A DNA stretch of 64,000 nucleotides from assembly GCA_963930655.1 (NCBI GenBank), contig OZ005611.1, positions 7,509,501 to 7,573,500 of the forward strand, written 5' to 3'. This DNA is from Myrica gale. Taxonomy: Eukaryota; Streptophyta; Magnoliopsida; Fagales; Myricaceae. The notes below the pieces were generated by a model. The model had not been told where the DNA came from. It worked only from the letters and a program-made list of their open reading frames with translations, and made no database searches. The first letter of the stretch is position 1, and every line of letters begins with the position of its first letter. Shown piece after piece: positions 33,081 through 46,970 of this stretch. Both the position numbers and the translations under genes were made by a program.

Positions 33081-36000
33081 CAGATATTAGTAATCATAAT
33101 CCAGTAAATTTCCTCAACATTAGGAAACCAAAAAAGGCTACGATTAAAAAGCTCAGCCAAATTGGTATCGCGAGATATACATTGATGTTCTGTTGGGAAA
33201 AAAATAATCTTAAAGTAGTCAAAATTTTGATAGTTGTGTGAATATTTAGGTAAATTGAAGTTTTATTGAAGGTTTGGAAAAAAAAGTGTTGGGAATTATG
33301 AATAAATAGATTTTTTTTTTGTAAAAAATATTCGAGATAGCTTAAAAAATATAGGGAGTAAAGATTTGATAAAAAAGATTCGTTAATGGCTGAACGTCAC
33401 CTAATGTCCCTTCTGGTCACACCTTGTCCTTGCGGACAACAAAATTGGCTGAAACAGAGCACAAAATACCAAGGCCTGAAAGCCTAAAAGAATTGGGTCT
33501 ATGTTGTAAGCTGTATACAGGTTTATTGAATCATAATTTTCTGTGGCATTATTACAAAAATGGTCCAAAAGCTTATTCAATCCAGAGCTTGCAGGGATCA
33601 GTTCTCAGAAAAGTCATTGATATTGTCAGAAAAACGTGTTAGTAATAGGTACAGAATGAACACATAGGTGTACTAGTTCAGGCCTAAGTCTGTAGCGGTC
33701 CAAAAATGATTTTCCTATCAAAAGCCAAATATCTAACACTAAACGGAGTTAAGTAGCTTTGAGTAACATTTAACTTTTGACAAGGTACGTGACATCTATA
33801 ATTGGTACCTGATGACTTTTGGACCAATGTGGCCTTTGATAGAATGGCCTATGTCGGCCTTACTTCGGCCCATTAAAGCAGCCCCACTTTGTTTCAACCC
33901 GATTTTGTGTGGATCACTCCTTGGAGGTCACATGGAGCCATGTTTTCAAGGAAAAGTTTTGTACAAATTTAGGTAATCATTATGTTTCTTGGTGTTTGAA
34001 CTTGGGTTGCCTCTGCTGCTGGAATTCGATACACAATCGCCATTATTATGATCCTAAAACAACCCCTTTCATCTGTCCAAACTGCGTGCAAAATTGTAGA
34101 AAACAAATTATTGTGTCAACAAATAGTTTTTACTTTAGGCTTGAATGTTCTGGCCGATGTCTATTGTAGGGATCTCTCCTCTGCTTCCACGGTCTCGTGA
34201 CATCTATCCAGTATGAATTTGCATATCTTGCTCTTGCATTCTTCTCAAGGTAAGCAAAGTGTGTGATTAGATTATGCAGGGGAAACAGGTCTTGTTTTCT
34301 GCAGGCTGCAGCACTTAAAGGTTCAGGTCCAGCTCATGAATGGGCCACTAGAGGGGATTACAAACTACTTCACCCACAGTCCTATCCATTTTTCAGTACC
34401 GTGTAGCAACAAATACAGCTACAGATCAACATGTTGGCAGAGATTTTTGTAAAAGCATGCCTAGACTACTTTCTGCTCTTTTTCGTGTTTTGCAATGTCC
34501 AGATGCCAGCTTTAGTGATGTGATCGAAAGGGGGCTAAAGTAGGATGACACGTACCCTTTGAGAATAGGATTCTTTGGTGCAGAAAATTGCTGTGAGCAT
34601 GGAGGCCATAAAGGCAAACCAGCATGATGGTATTGGTGGATAAATTGCTCCAACTCAATTATACTGCATCAATAAATATAGGCAGCCGATACTCCTAATG
34701 GGGTTGACCACCATTCAATTAAGTGGTAGGGCAAGACTAAAAGGACCCACACTGTGTATCTGCAATGCAGGTCAATGCTGGTTTTCAATCCTCTGCCAAT
34801 TAAGTATTACAAAAGAAACCTGTTCCTGATCAACACCAAAAAGATACAGAAAGAACCAATTGTTCTGTGATAGGAGAAGAAGAATGGCTAAAGTTTGACC
34901 CAGTATGGAGCTTTAATCATTGCCGAGGCTAATCAACATTAAACGACTCTAAGCAAAACTTTTCACCAGATTTTGGTCGAAATGAAGGCATGAGAGCAAG
35001 ATAATGAGCTATTGAATTAGATGTCTTGTTTCATTTGGTATTCAAATCTCTCAATGATTTGAATCTGATAATTGATGAGCAGTATTATGATCTTCTGCTC
35101 TAAAGGATAACAAGCTGTGAACTTGCATTTCCCCTCCCAACTCAACTAATGATTCTCTGATAAATTATTATCCATCATAGGATGGGTTAGCGTGATCTAT
35201 GACAGTTCCACTTCCACCTGCAACGGGCTAGCGTGCCAAAACCTTTACCATGCTGGATCATTAGTTGCTTATCTTTGCACTACTAATAAGTATGCTCAGT
35301 AACCTTTCTAAGATCTGGTTCTTAAAATCTTGATCAAAATTATCACCAGCCAATTAAGTACCTTATTGTCCTACTGTCCCTTACTTTAAGCACTCCAAAT
35401 ATGGATGAAAAGACAAAATTCGCAGCACTTAGCATGCTTTGTCTGAATATGTTGCGTTTCTCATTCCCTCATCTTCATGATCAATGCCCATTTTCTCAGA
35501 GAGCTCAATTCGATCTCACGATGGGAAATGTACTTGACTGGGGAGATATGCTGGGGCTCTGTTTAGCGAGACATATCCAAAGAACCACTTAAAATTGGCT
35601 ATTGAAACCAAATACTTCTGGGAATATCCCCCATCACAAGCTACATATTAGTCATCTATGTCCATCATTTAGATTTCTGGTCACAGGAGAAGTATTTCTC
35701 AGTTGAAGTTTCAAATCAAAGTTGATGGAGATCAAATAATCAATATAGAAATGAATAGTTATCATGATTTGGAACAACTTTCGAAACTTTGTACGGAAGG
35801 CAAGTATAAATGTCCGGAGCTGTGAAATAAACAATATTGTTAAATAGATATATCTCTAATACGGTCAGGTGAAAACCCTTTGTTCCAAAATATGATCTGC
35901 GAGAGTCTCATGAGAATCCGTGATCAAAGCTACTGATGGCAATCTTGCTTTGAAAACACTTCCAGACCTGCATAACAGGCATTGAGTTAATTATCAGATG

Positions 36001-38378
36001 CCCTCAGCAGCTACAAGTTCGCATGACTCTGCAGAAAATTTCGCTGATCCAAACGGTAATAGATTGAAGTTGTAATCTTTGAGGTTTGCTTAAAACTACC
36101 ATCAAAAGGACTTACTTAAGTCGATCAACGGCGGGAAGATTATGTCACAAAATTAAAAGACTCAGAACACATGGTGCTATGCTCTGCAGCACATGTGGTC
36201 AAGGAGACAGTCACTGGGTAATGTTCCTGGTCCCGGAGACTAGAAAGCACGACACTACAAGTAGTAGATATGGGTGTCCAACAAGCCACATGAATATGTT
36301 GCAGTGCATCAAAACAAAGCTTTTTAAACCCTGAAGTCATGCTTTTTATGATAATATCAGGTATAGGTAGAATTAGAAAGGGTTATCTTAATTTATAAGA
36401 AGACAAAGTCATTATGGCCTATCATCATGAGATGAAAGATAATTACAAACTCTCTAGGTGACTTGTTCAAATTCAAAAAGAAGACCCAGGACAGAAAGAC
36501 AGTAACAGAGGAATTACAGAGGCAGGATAAATCATCCTTGGCCTTTTAATTTCATGTCCCTCTTATGAGCAATCTCTTGCATTTTTCAAGCCCCGAATGA
36601 CAAGGATGAGAAAATCCTTTTTTTTTTATGAAAAAGGTTCATCTCAATCTGCGTCTCTCTGTTTTTATGCTTTTTATCTTTGATTCTCAGAAAGATGACA
36701 CCACATTTGAAGAACAGCACAGGTCCTACACAATCTCAAAACAACGTTTTTTTATCAATTGGAAAAGATTTGGTTACATTTCGGAGAAAAAGAGAACAGC
36801 TGGTGACCCTTGGACTCAAGAACAGGTGCAGAGAATCCGAATGATGAGGGAGAAAACAAAAATATTATAAAACCACGTTAGGGGAGATGAATAGATGATC
36901 CTATAGCAGTGAACAGAGGAGATGCCGATTTCCAAGGGCACGTGGTCTAACGACACTCTCAAGTAGTTTCCTGTATTGTCCATATGTTTGGACCTCAAGA
37001 ATATCTGTGAACCTCCATGTAAATGAATTATCTAAGGTGACGTTCCAACCCCAAAAAATTCACAGTTTTTTAATTGAATATTTTAAAAGCAAAAAATTCA
37101 AATTTCAAATTTCAAATTTCAAAAAATATAACATAAAAACTAATAAATTTTCACCCAAACTCTAATACTACATCATCTTTATCTTTACGTATATGTCATT
37201 TTTTTAATGTATATTTTGAAGAATATTTGCAAGAAAACATCAGCTAAAAAACTATAGGGGCACCTTGAGAAGGGGTATTGGATTTAGGGGGGCGGATTCT
37301 CGAGTCCACAAACTTAGGCCATGTGATAAAAGCAGCTTTTTTTCTTCTTCTTGTAAAGCGACCACGCTCGTTTGGGTGCAATCATGCGGTCTACTTTGAT
37401 ATAATTCCCTTTCACTTGTTCCCTTACCTCATTTTTTTTAATCCCTGCCCCCACTGATAACTTGTTGGTTTATTTTGTATTTTAAGAATTTTTTAATCTT
37501 CTGAATACACCGATTCAACATATTTTTTAACATCATTAAAAAAATAACTATAACACACATATCAATAAAGTTATAATCACTTAAAATTTTTAAAATACAC
37601 ACTAACCGAACATCCTTCACGTACCTCCTAGGCTCCTATTAAAAAAAAAAATCCCTTCAGAAACTCTTTCATTTACCATAATAGCCCTGGCAGAACTTCC
37701 TTCGGTCTCCGTAATATAAGAATCTGAGAATCATTAAATATTGTATTAAAGTTAAAAGGAATAGCTTGCGTGGTAGAATTGAAAGGAATGCGGTAATTAT
37801 CGGCTCGGGAAACGGGGAGACCCGCTCGTGCGGACAAGCCACTCACGCTCCGTTGTTTAATTTGATTAAATTAATTGTAGTTGGATTGTTGTTAAAAAAA
37901 ATAAAGCTGGGCAATAATAAAATTATTTAATTACAGAAAAGGGCTCGATAACTACTGGATTTCGTCAAAGCCACCAACAACCAAAAAGCGGATTCACTTG
38001 CTTCCCAAAACCGCTGTCTAAGATGTTGGTTTTGACAACTATTTTAATGGTGGTGGTTTGTTTAATAAAATTTTATTATTTTAAAATTTTAATACAATAA
38101 AATAATTGTAAAATAAAATTTTTAAATAAATTATTATTTTTTACTAATTTCAATACTCTAAAATTTTAACACTCAAACGAAATCTAAGAAACATTTAAAT
38201 TTTAAAATTTATAAATAAAACATATTCAACTATCATATACATACAAACTAATAAACTTAAATACCAGCTAATTTTTTTTAAAAGCAACTAAAATTCTAAA
38301 AATCCCACTAAAACGTACATCCTAAAATACCTTTCAGACAGAGGCTTTCCCAAAATTCGAGAACCCCTTTGTGTCTTG
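33081..38378. other. Long intergenic region, no gene recognised
   Basis: Over 5 kb without a coding signal I can support. Open frames of 60-85 codons (33424-33642, 33909-34169, 34426-34653, 36086-36334, 36628-36870) match no known family and lack codon or splice support. AT-rich toward the right, with a MITE at 38056-38184. Confidence 0.55.
38056..38184. mobile_element. MITE, AAAATTTTA family
   Basis: The right end in reverse complement (CGTTTGAGTGTTAAAATTTT) closely matches that of the element at 534-710. The left end is less clear (GTTTGTTTAATAAAATTTTA). It lies about 200 bases upstream of the LAX gene TATA box. Confidence 0.55.
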
Positions 38379-38386
38379 TATATATA
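38379..38386 (+). promoter_or_regulatory. TATA box of the LAX gene
   Basis: TATATATA in the context CTTGTATATATACC, about 155 bases before the ATG at 38540. This would place the start near 38410 in a CT-rich patch. Confidence 0.6.
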
Positions 38387-38539
38387 CCACTACAAGTAAT
38401 AAGCCCTCTCGCCATCCCCCATTTCGAATCTCAATCCCTCCTTTTGCATTGAATCCTACCATTCAGCTTCGGAGACACAGAAGGAAAGAATAGTAGTATA
38501 GTTAGAGGGAGGGAGTGAGGAGTGAGAGAGGCAGAGATC

Positions 38540-41500
38540 ATGACAGATATGGCATCGGATAAGGTGGTGGAGACCGTGATAGTAGGCAATTATGTCGAAA
38601 TGCAGACTGAAGGCAAGCCCAGAGACGTTAAAACCAAAATATCCAACTTCTTTTGGCATGGTGGTTCCGTATATGATGCTTGGTTTAGCTGTGCTTCAAA
38701 CCAGGTTCGTAATTTTCATTTCTTGTCGCAGAAAGAGCGACCCGTTACTTCGTTGTTTTTCTTAATGTTCCTGTTTCACTTTGCAAATGATTTCTGTTCT
38801 CCGTTAATTCTTTCTTTGTTTCAGGTGGCTCAAGTTCTGCTTACCTTGCCGTACTCATTTTCCCAGCTGGGAATGCTATCCGGCATACTTTTTCAGCTCT
38901 TCTACGGGTTGATGGGAAGCTGGACAGCATATCTCATTAGCGTACTCTATGTAGAATACAGAACCAGAAAAGAAAGAGAAAAAGCTGATTTCAGGAACCA
39001 TGTTATCCAGGTTTCACTCTTCAGCCAACTTGATCCAAAAAGGACAAAATTTCCCTCTAAATTTTTGCATTAGGTTCGCCGGTTTCTCACATTGGTTCCA
39101 TGTTCTTGTTCATGTAGTGGTTTGAGGTTCTTGATGGGCTCCTTGGAAAACACTGGAGGAACGTGGGCTTGGCATTTAACTGCACTTTTCTTCTGTTTGG
39201 ATCTGTCATTCAACTCATAGCCTGTGCAAGGTACCTGCCAATTCTGACCCTAGCTTTAACTCTATCCTCATTTAATATCGGCTCTCTTAATAAACAAAAG
39301 AACCGCATATCTGATCAAGTTCTGCAATTGGGCGTCTTCATCATGTTGCAGCAATATATATTACATAAACGATAGTCTCGACAAGAGGACTTGGACTTAC
39401 ATCTTCGGAGCTTGTTGTGCTACCACTGTCTTTATCCCTTCATTCCGCAACTACCGAATCTGGTCCTTTTTAGGTCTCGTGATGACCACCTACAGTGCTT
39501 GGTACCTTACCATTGCCTCCCTCCTCCACGGCCAGGTAACCGACATTCATTTGCAGTCTTAACAACGCCATAAGAAGCATTAGAGGAACTCACACCGGAT
39601 AAATGAAGTTCGAGCACTCATGTCCTTATGATTTGGAGTAATTTCTTACTGTTTAAACTAATAATGCTATCATGACGATACCTTCTTAATACAAAAGGCA
39701 TTCGTTCATGCAATAGAGCTCATCTGTACCTTAAAAAAATGTACAAATGACCAACTTGTATTATTGTCGAACACAGTACTCAAAAGCATGAAAATTTTGG
39801 AGCCATTGCAACGCGTGCTCTTGTCTTTTCCGTATTATACTGACTAGAAGTTCATGCATGCCTGCCTCTGTAGGTTGCGGGTGTCAAGCACTCGGGCCCA
39901 TCCAAGCTGGTTCTATACTTCACCGGGGCCACAAACATTCTCTACACATTCGGGGGACATGCTGTTACTGTGTAAGACAACGCCGATAAATAATTTGCTG
40001 TCTTTTACGTCGTCTTCGAATCTGCTCAGCAGCTCATGTATATTGCCTCTCATTTGCATTTTGCTTCTGGCCCTAGTCATAGATTGGTAGAGAAAAAAAG
40101 TAAATAGGTTAAAATATCCAACGAGTGCTTAACGTCATCTTGAAAGTGACTTATCCTACATCTCTACGGACATGATCCGACCACGTTTAGTGACCACTCT
40201 GAAAATATTCTCAATTATTATAAATCCCCTGTTGATCTTCTCAGGCGTGGGAGGCAAAAAGTCTTTCCCTTCTCTTCCTTTTTTTCGTGTAGAAAGCCAA
40301 TAGTCTTTCTCTCTTTCCTTTTGCTTTTATGATGAGAAGAGGCCAAGAGGGGTCCAGCTGAGACGGATGACACCGATCTATGCGTCTGTGAGCTAATCTC
40401 AGCCCATGTATAGAGGAAGTTGTCTTTTAGAATTACAGGAGATCTGTCGAAGGCCCATATAGCCGAAGGTTGACCTAAGCATTGTCCAATGCAGGATGTT
40501 TTAAGAAGAATAATTATGAGAACCAAAGAACGTCACAGAGACACAAAAAAGAAGAACAAATTTGTTGATTCTTTTTCTTCCTTATGTGCATACTGAGAAG
40601 AATTTTTTTAAAAATTACTATTAACGGTTGCTGAGGAGAATACGTGCTGCTGGTTCAGGGAAATCATGCATGCAATGTGGAAGCCGCAGAAGTTCAAGGC
40701 CATTTACTTGCTGGCTACCCTGTACGTGCTGACACTGACGCTTCCATCGGCAGCAGCAGTGTATTGGGCATTTGGAGACATGCTTCTCAATCACTCCAAC
40801 GCTTTTGCTCTGCTCCCAAGATCACCCTTCAGAGACATGGCTGTCACTTTAATGCTCATCCATCAGGCATGCCCAATATCCCCATCTACATTAACATATT
40901 ATTTGCGTCCATATAAATATTTTAGATTCTCTATATTTCCTTAGTAGAAATTGAAATTTTTTACAATTACCACTTACCCCATAAAAATTGAAAAACTTAT
41001 ATGATTTTAATTATTTTAGATTTTCCAAGTCTTTCATTCTTGTATATTACAGAAATATATATCATGTATCAGTTATGATAAAATTATTCTAACTTCGTTG
41101 ATTTATGTAATTCTTATGTATTAAGAGTATTTTTCGGAGAATTAACTTTTTGATAAGATTTCTTTTTTTTATGTTTGCAGTTTATAACATTTGGGTTTGC
41201 ATGCACGCCCTTATATTTTGTGTGGGAAAAAGCCATAGGGATGCACGAGTGCAAGAGCCTATGCAAGCGCGCGGCAGCAAGATTACCCGTGGTCATCCCT
41301 ATCTGGTTCCTGGCCATCGTCTTCCCATTCTTTGGGCCCATCAACTCCACTGTCGGATCACTCCTCGTTAGCTTCACAGTCTACATCATCCCGGCACTTG
41401 CCCACATTTTCACCTTCAAATCAGCCGCTGCCCGAGAGGTACCAATACCATAACCTCATAATCTTGCTGCGCATGCTCCATTAATATTCTCTTTTGTCTA

Positions 41501-42323
41501 TTTCAATATAATGGGTAATATAAAAAAATCCAAAATTTTAGGCCTTTAGCCACTTGGAACACTTGGAAACAGACTTTCTTTCAGACTCTGGTGTGTGAGT
41601 CAGATGTTTGACTGAATAATGTCGGACTTGAATTGCTTAACAACTCATTAGTTATCGTTATCTCTTGGAACGTTTTGTGTAAATAATAAGGAGCACATAG
41701 ATTGATAGTGTAAGGTCACCGTCTGGCAGACCAGTCGCGGTCCATTCTCCTAAACTGATAATATCTGGGATTGAGATCTTAAAGATGTCTGCAACTGTTG
41801 TTTACAAAATCATAAAAGGAGGTTATAATATTTGCCCAAACAATGCAAAAGGCACGCGATTCTGGCTGCAACGACGATCCAGAATATCTGTTCGTACCTG
41901 ATTCCCCGATGTCAGGGAGGTAAATCAGAAAATCTCCACCTGTAACTCTGTCTGTATCGACACGTTATCGCCCAATCGCCCATAATAGTAGCATCAGTGC
42001 ATTACATACAAACTGAATAGTGGTCTATGCTCATATGATATAACAGTTTGTGATGAACGGTTGTGATGCAGAATGCGGTGGAGCAGCCACCGAAGTTCGT
42101 AGGGAGGTGGGTAGGGACGTACACGGTGAATGTGTTTGTGGTGGTGTGGGTCCTGGTTGTTGGATTCGGGTTCGGTGGATGGGCGAGCGTGACAAACTTC
42201 ATACATCAGATTGACACGTTTGGACTGTTCACGAAGTGTTACCAATGCCCTCCAACAGCTCACCCTCTCAATGCCACAGCTTCTCCTCCTCTTCACCACC
42301 AGCCCCACCCTCACAGGCCTTGA
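38540..42323 (+). CDS. AUX1/LAX auxin influx carrier, LAX2-like
   Basis: Eight exons join in frame to 487 residues: 38540-38704, 38825-39010, 39118-39230, 39352-39535, 39874-39971, 40659-40866, 41181-41438, 42072-42323. The protein follows the AUX1/LAX family from end to end: VGNYVEM, SYDAWFSCASNQ-like start (VYDAWFSCASNQ), VAQVLLTLPYSFSQLGMLSG, YFTGATNILYTFGGHAVTV, FITFGFACTPLYFVWEK, HQIDTFGLFTKCYQCPP. It has 10-11 membrane helices of the amino acid/auxin permease fold and imports auxin by proton symport at the plasma membrane. The C-terminus is His/Pro-rich and variable. Intron 6 starts GC instead of GT (CAG|GCATGC). The ATG at 38549 is an alternative start three codons in. LAX2 neighbours GRP2B in Arabidopsis, as here. 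Confidence 0.96.
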
Positions 42324-44155
42324 GGAGATATTTTCCACGTCCACTTTTCCTGAGTTTCCTCGAAGGGCTTTCACATATCAGTATCGCTAGCTATCTAAAC
42401 GTCATAACCGTTTTATCTCAACCCATCCTTGCTTCATTAGAGAACAGGCAGAGAAGATAAATGTGGAGTTGAATTAGACGCAGCAATATATGTATTAATT
42501 GGCCAATGGCCATTTTCATCCATTAAGGCAGACGCCTTGTTCTACGGATGTATTTCTTTCTCTGTTGCTGGTTGTTTAATTTAGGGTCTCTGTTATGCAT
42601 TTCAAAAAACAAAAAGAAAAGAATGCAGAGTTATATGAAATGTAGACATGTTTGGAACTTCGTACTTCGAGCAATGCCGCATGCCCAATGCTTGTTCCTC
42701 TTTCAACATATTAATATCAGACACCTCTATTTCTCTGTCTCATTAGTGAGACGACTTGCTCGCTGGCTAGGAGACTGAGCGCCATTGATATTGGAGAATT
42801 GGTTTCTTTTATTTAAGGCAGAGAGAACACCCCCAACAATACGCGTTGAAAAACCCGACAAAAGCCCGAGGTTTGCTCCAATGATTATTCAGTACTTTGC
42901 ATTAAGCCCTGTCTTGCGGAGTGCAACCTCCAATAACGTGTGGTAAAATGCGCCTACTTTACTTGAATAGTTGAACAATCCAGAAGGAAACTTAATGGTG
43001 GTCCTGGCATTTTTTCATCAAAATGTTATGGCGCACAATACATGGGAAACTGCTGCATCTATTGCTACTTGTTTGAGCAACGTACTTTGATGCAGATCAG
43101 GACCGAGAAAGAACTGGCTTTATGATGATGAGTAGGACGAGCTGGAGCAGCACTATAAATTTTGCGCTGCCAACTTTTATTCTTTTCCAAATAATACTGG
43201 GGAGCGGTGCCAAGTCCTTATGATCCGTCACTAAATGCACATCCCCCAAGTCTAACTGCCCAGGTGGCTGTGGTGGTACTGAAAACTTCAGCTTTCCGAA
43301 CACTAATTATATATAAACTACGATCCGTCACTCATAGTTTGGGTCTTTATAGTTCACAAGCTGCAGTAATGAAATACATCATAACGTTACGCTCCTGCTT
43401 ATAGAGTCCTACCAGAAGAAAACTAGAAAGGAAAAGCTTTGGCATATGAGCACAACTGCCAAGGCTATGCAAATACACGTTTGTCTTAGTTTTTGTCCAA
43501 GTTAATTGCTCTACGACCCTTGTTTCTGTAGGAATCACTGGAACCCAATGGTTCCACGGCTTCAACTTTCAATTCAAAATTTGTTCAACAGTCCTTTCTG
43601 CTCCCCCCAGTCCCCACCTTTAGCCCTCTGAAAGGAAGGCACAGGCGTTTAGATCATGAAAACGATATGTCATGAAATAAAGGTCTTAGATGCAGAGGAA
43701 AGAACATGGTTTAAACTTTAAAGCCTCTTTTTCCCCTACTATAGGTTTCCCCAAGACCATTCTGTGATTATGAGACTTATGTTGATGACAAAAGAACAAC
43801 CAGACAAACTCTAATAATTAAAGGAAATGGAAAGGAGGCAAGTGACGTAAGGTGTTCAGGGTGTTGCTAAAATGTTGGGTGGTAAGGTTGATAGAGATCG
43901 GGAAAATATTGCGACTTTGCGAGGGAATCTAATAATCTGCCATCTTACAAAGGCTTCTTTTAGACAGACACAAAGTTGTCCCCAGCTACCTGGTTATGAA
44001 AAAACATGCTATTTTCATAAGCAGCATGCGAACCCCAGAAAGAGAAGAATAAAGTCCCATGGCTTTTCAGTTAAAGCCCATTTTCTCTCTCGTGTATGGT
44101 TCCCTCCTTTATTCCCTAGAAAACAACACACAATGATATGAACAGGGGAGACATG
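42324..44155. other. Intergenic, no gene recognised
   Basis: 3' region of the LAX gene and non-coding DNA. Short frames (42548-42778, 43097-43303, 43872-44141) have no recognisable family. Confidence 0.5.
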
Positions 44156-44814
44156 TGTTGGAATCGTTGGATCCGGCGCAGCGGAAGACTGGATCGTTGA
44201 AATCAGAGCAGTCCAAGTGTTCTGCCTCCTTCAGATCCACGCACACAGATTTGAGCTGAGAGAGAATCTAGAGAGAGATAAAGAGGAGAGAGAAGCTCTC
44301 TTTTTGAAAAAATGAAATTCTCTTCTTCTCAACTGAATTCTGAGCTATTTATAATGGCTGGCTCAGAACCCAACTGTGCTATAGCGTGGGATCTTTAGGG
44401 ATCTCAAATCTCGGCCGTAGGTACATCATGAAAAACTCTTTTTCATTAACCCCCTTATATTCTGTATTCCGAATTTATGGGCTTCTACAAATTGTGATCA
44501 TGTCCATTAACATATCACAATTGACCCCCGAGATAATGAGACTGTTTTTATGAAATCCCTTTTGCTAACAATTATATGCTTATTTATCCTTCCACCATAC
44601 TATATTCCACATGAGCTAATAGGACCGGAATAATATCACCGATTAAGTCCCTAGCTCATATAATTCTTAATTCTCAGTCTGTGCCTGGTCGGACTTCTAA
44701 AAGTTTTCGAAAAACTTTTTCGCAAATATTTACTTAATATATTATATAAGTAAAACTAGTGAAAACACTTTTTCACAAAATCTCGCCGCGCAGCGTTTTT
44801 ACAGGAGTCCAACA
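44156..44814. mobile_element. Solo-LTR-like element
   Basis: 659 bp from TGTTGGAATCG to GGAGTCCAACA, ends TGTTGG and CCAACA as in many Copia LTRs. Contains a TATA-like CTATTTATAATGG near 44345. No primer binding site or coding part follows. The flanks (ACATG, ATATA) do not match, so a recombined or decayed copy is likely. Confidence 0.6.
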
Positions 44815-45320
44815 ATATACAGACATAATGAATATACTGCCTCATCAAGAGACTGGTGGATTCCATATTGAGCAATTTATACAAATCCACTTACTATGCA
44901 CAAGACCCGACTTTGTCTGGAATATTTGATCTGCGAAAGATCATCACCAAATGACTCAGTCAAGGCACAAGCACACAACAAGCAAACCTGCACAACTCTC
45001 TCAGGTCTAAGGACAACATAAGCTAATTGTGCTGAATACCATTCTCTACATCAGTGATCATTTCCAGAAGGTATTCATATGCGATCCCGTTCAGTGCATG
45101 TACTCTTACATTACACCCACTCGTCTGCTTAAGGTCATTACCTCAATGACGGAGTCCATCATTCTATCTTATAGAGGCACAACGAGTGTAGACCTATTTA
45201 TACATAATCATGTATCTCGGTCTAGAACAAAATGAGTCAACAAGGATCCGAAAAGTCATACTCCCCGCCTCCGATTCATTAATCATTGGCCTAACTTTTC
45301 TACAATGTTACTCAACAATA

Positions 45321-45410
45321 TGACATCTTATGTCATTATAAATATGACATCTAATGTCATTATAAATTTGACATCTAATGTCATTATAAATTTTGACATC
45401 TCATGTCATT
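45321..45410. repeat. Short tandem array with palindromic unit
   Basis: Four copies of a 22-24 bp unit, TGACATCTAATGTCATTATA with small changes. Each unit contains TGACAT and its reverse complement ATGTCA. Confidence 0.9.
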
Positions 45411-45840
45411 GCATGTACCCAAAAATAATATATACAAGTGATTAATCATTAACAATAATTATCTCATAATTATATATAAAAGAATTGGTTTTGAGGGCAT
45501 ACATCTAACAACATGATCGGTGGTTCAAAATGTTCAATGTTTTACCACTTTCTCAAAAAAGAAGTATCAAGCTAAAGAAATATTCCAGCTGAAGCTAAGT
45601 GCTTCAAAGTTGTCTGAAACGAGCTTTCTATTGGATATACCCCTACGAAGAATTAGAAGCCACTTCACGTATGAGGGATCAGTACCAAGTCTCACAAATC
45701 ACGTAAAATAGACCCGAAGGTCAGATATTCAGTAGTTAGTAATTGATTAATGCAGACGACACAATGGTGCTTTTCTACTGAGAAACTGAACTGAAGAAGA
45801 TAATTAACATTCTCCCAAGTCGTTAACTATGTTGTACCAA

Positions 45841-46186
45841 TGTTAATTTTGTTTCCGTTTGCATGCATGTGTACCACAATCTCATGTGAGCACATGTCAT
45901 CTGAAAATGGGATTGTTATGAAGGAACAACCTAGTCTGTGTCTTCCGAACCATTTCACACAACAACACAATGATAGCTCCCAGTCAGAGCTCTAGCAAAG
46001 TCGAAAGAACTCTCTTCGGGTGTTAATTTTGTTTCCGTTTGCATGCATGTGTACCACAATCTCATGTGAGCACACTTCATCTGAAAACGAGATTGTTACG
46101 AAGGAACAACCTAGTCTGTGTTCACACAGCAGCACGATGATAGGTACCAGTCAGAGCTTTAGCAAAGTCGAAAGAATTCTCTTCGG
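45841..46186. repeat. Tandem duplication, 180-bp unit, LTR-derived
   Basis: Copies start at 45841 and 46021 (TGTTAATTTTGTTTCCGTTT in both). The end of each (CAGTCAGAGCT then TAGCAAAGTCGAAAGAA) recurs at 46975-47010 and 47830-47870 in the LTR-gag array, so the units derive from the LTR of that element. Confidence 0.85.
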
Positions 46187-46399
46187 GTGAGAACAAATCT
46201 CAAGTTGTTTGGATAAAAATATGCTTAATTTTATTAACGCTTCAAGCATAATTTAAATAAACAACTACTAGCAACTTTTCCTAAACTTAGGACTACAACT
46301 TTATAAAATAAAGACATAATAATTGGCTAAAAAATATTAGCAAACAAATGCTAAACAATTAACAACCATTATGATCAAGTCTTCAACAGCTCACATCTA

Positions 46400-46970
46400 G
46401 TTTTGCACATCTCTCATTTTACTCTAGGTAAAGTTGGGATCGTCGTGATCTATCAATACTCCCTCTTTTAGTGGATCTTTATCCTCAAGGTCCACGTCGA
46501 CTCTCCTAAAAAAACTGCATATGTCACCGTTCGGCCATCCTTCGTGTGCTCTCGGCGCAACCATTGCCACCATTGCTTGGCTTTACCTTCAAGATGGAAT
46601 GACTACAAGGAAACCTTTTCTGCTTATGTAGTGCCTTCATACTCAAAGAATTGATCAATGCGGTTGAACCACTTAGTAGGGTCATCACCGAAGTACCTTG
46701 GAAACTCGAGCTTAACAATTTGCATGCCTCCATCTGTGTCATCTATATTCTCTGCCCCTGTGGTGAGAGAATGTTCATTGTGGTGATGACTTGTCCCAAT
46801 GCTGGGAGAAAACAAAGTCTCGGACAAGCGGTTGATTGTCGTTTCCAAATGTTGGAGTTTGTGCTCCATTTTGTGGATGAGTTCTTGAAGGCGGCCAACT
46901 CCACCTTCTAAATGCTCGATTATCTCTTTGTGAGTGACCATTGAACCGGACTCTGATACCATTAATATGT
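46400..46970 (-). pseudogene. Retrotransposon gag fragment, unit 1
   Basis: Minus-strand frame reads EHLEGGVGRLQELIHKMEHK and VKLEFPRYFGDDPTKWFNRI, a retrotransposon gag start. The frame is then lost near 46625 and the remainder (FHLEGKAKQWWQWLRR) continues in another frame. Broken. Confidence 0.75.

Noticed and set aside
33081..38378. Possible hidden gene in the 5-kb gap
   Set aside because: Frames of up to about 85 codons match nothing and no consistent exon chain could be joined.
38522..38539. LAX start upstream at a GTG
   Set aside because: The ATG at 38540 is the first Met in frame and fits the family N-terminus.
45321..45410. Repeat array considered as CRISPR-like
   Set aside because: No spacers, unit too short, plant nuclear context; it is a simple tandem repeat.
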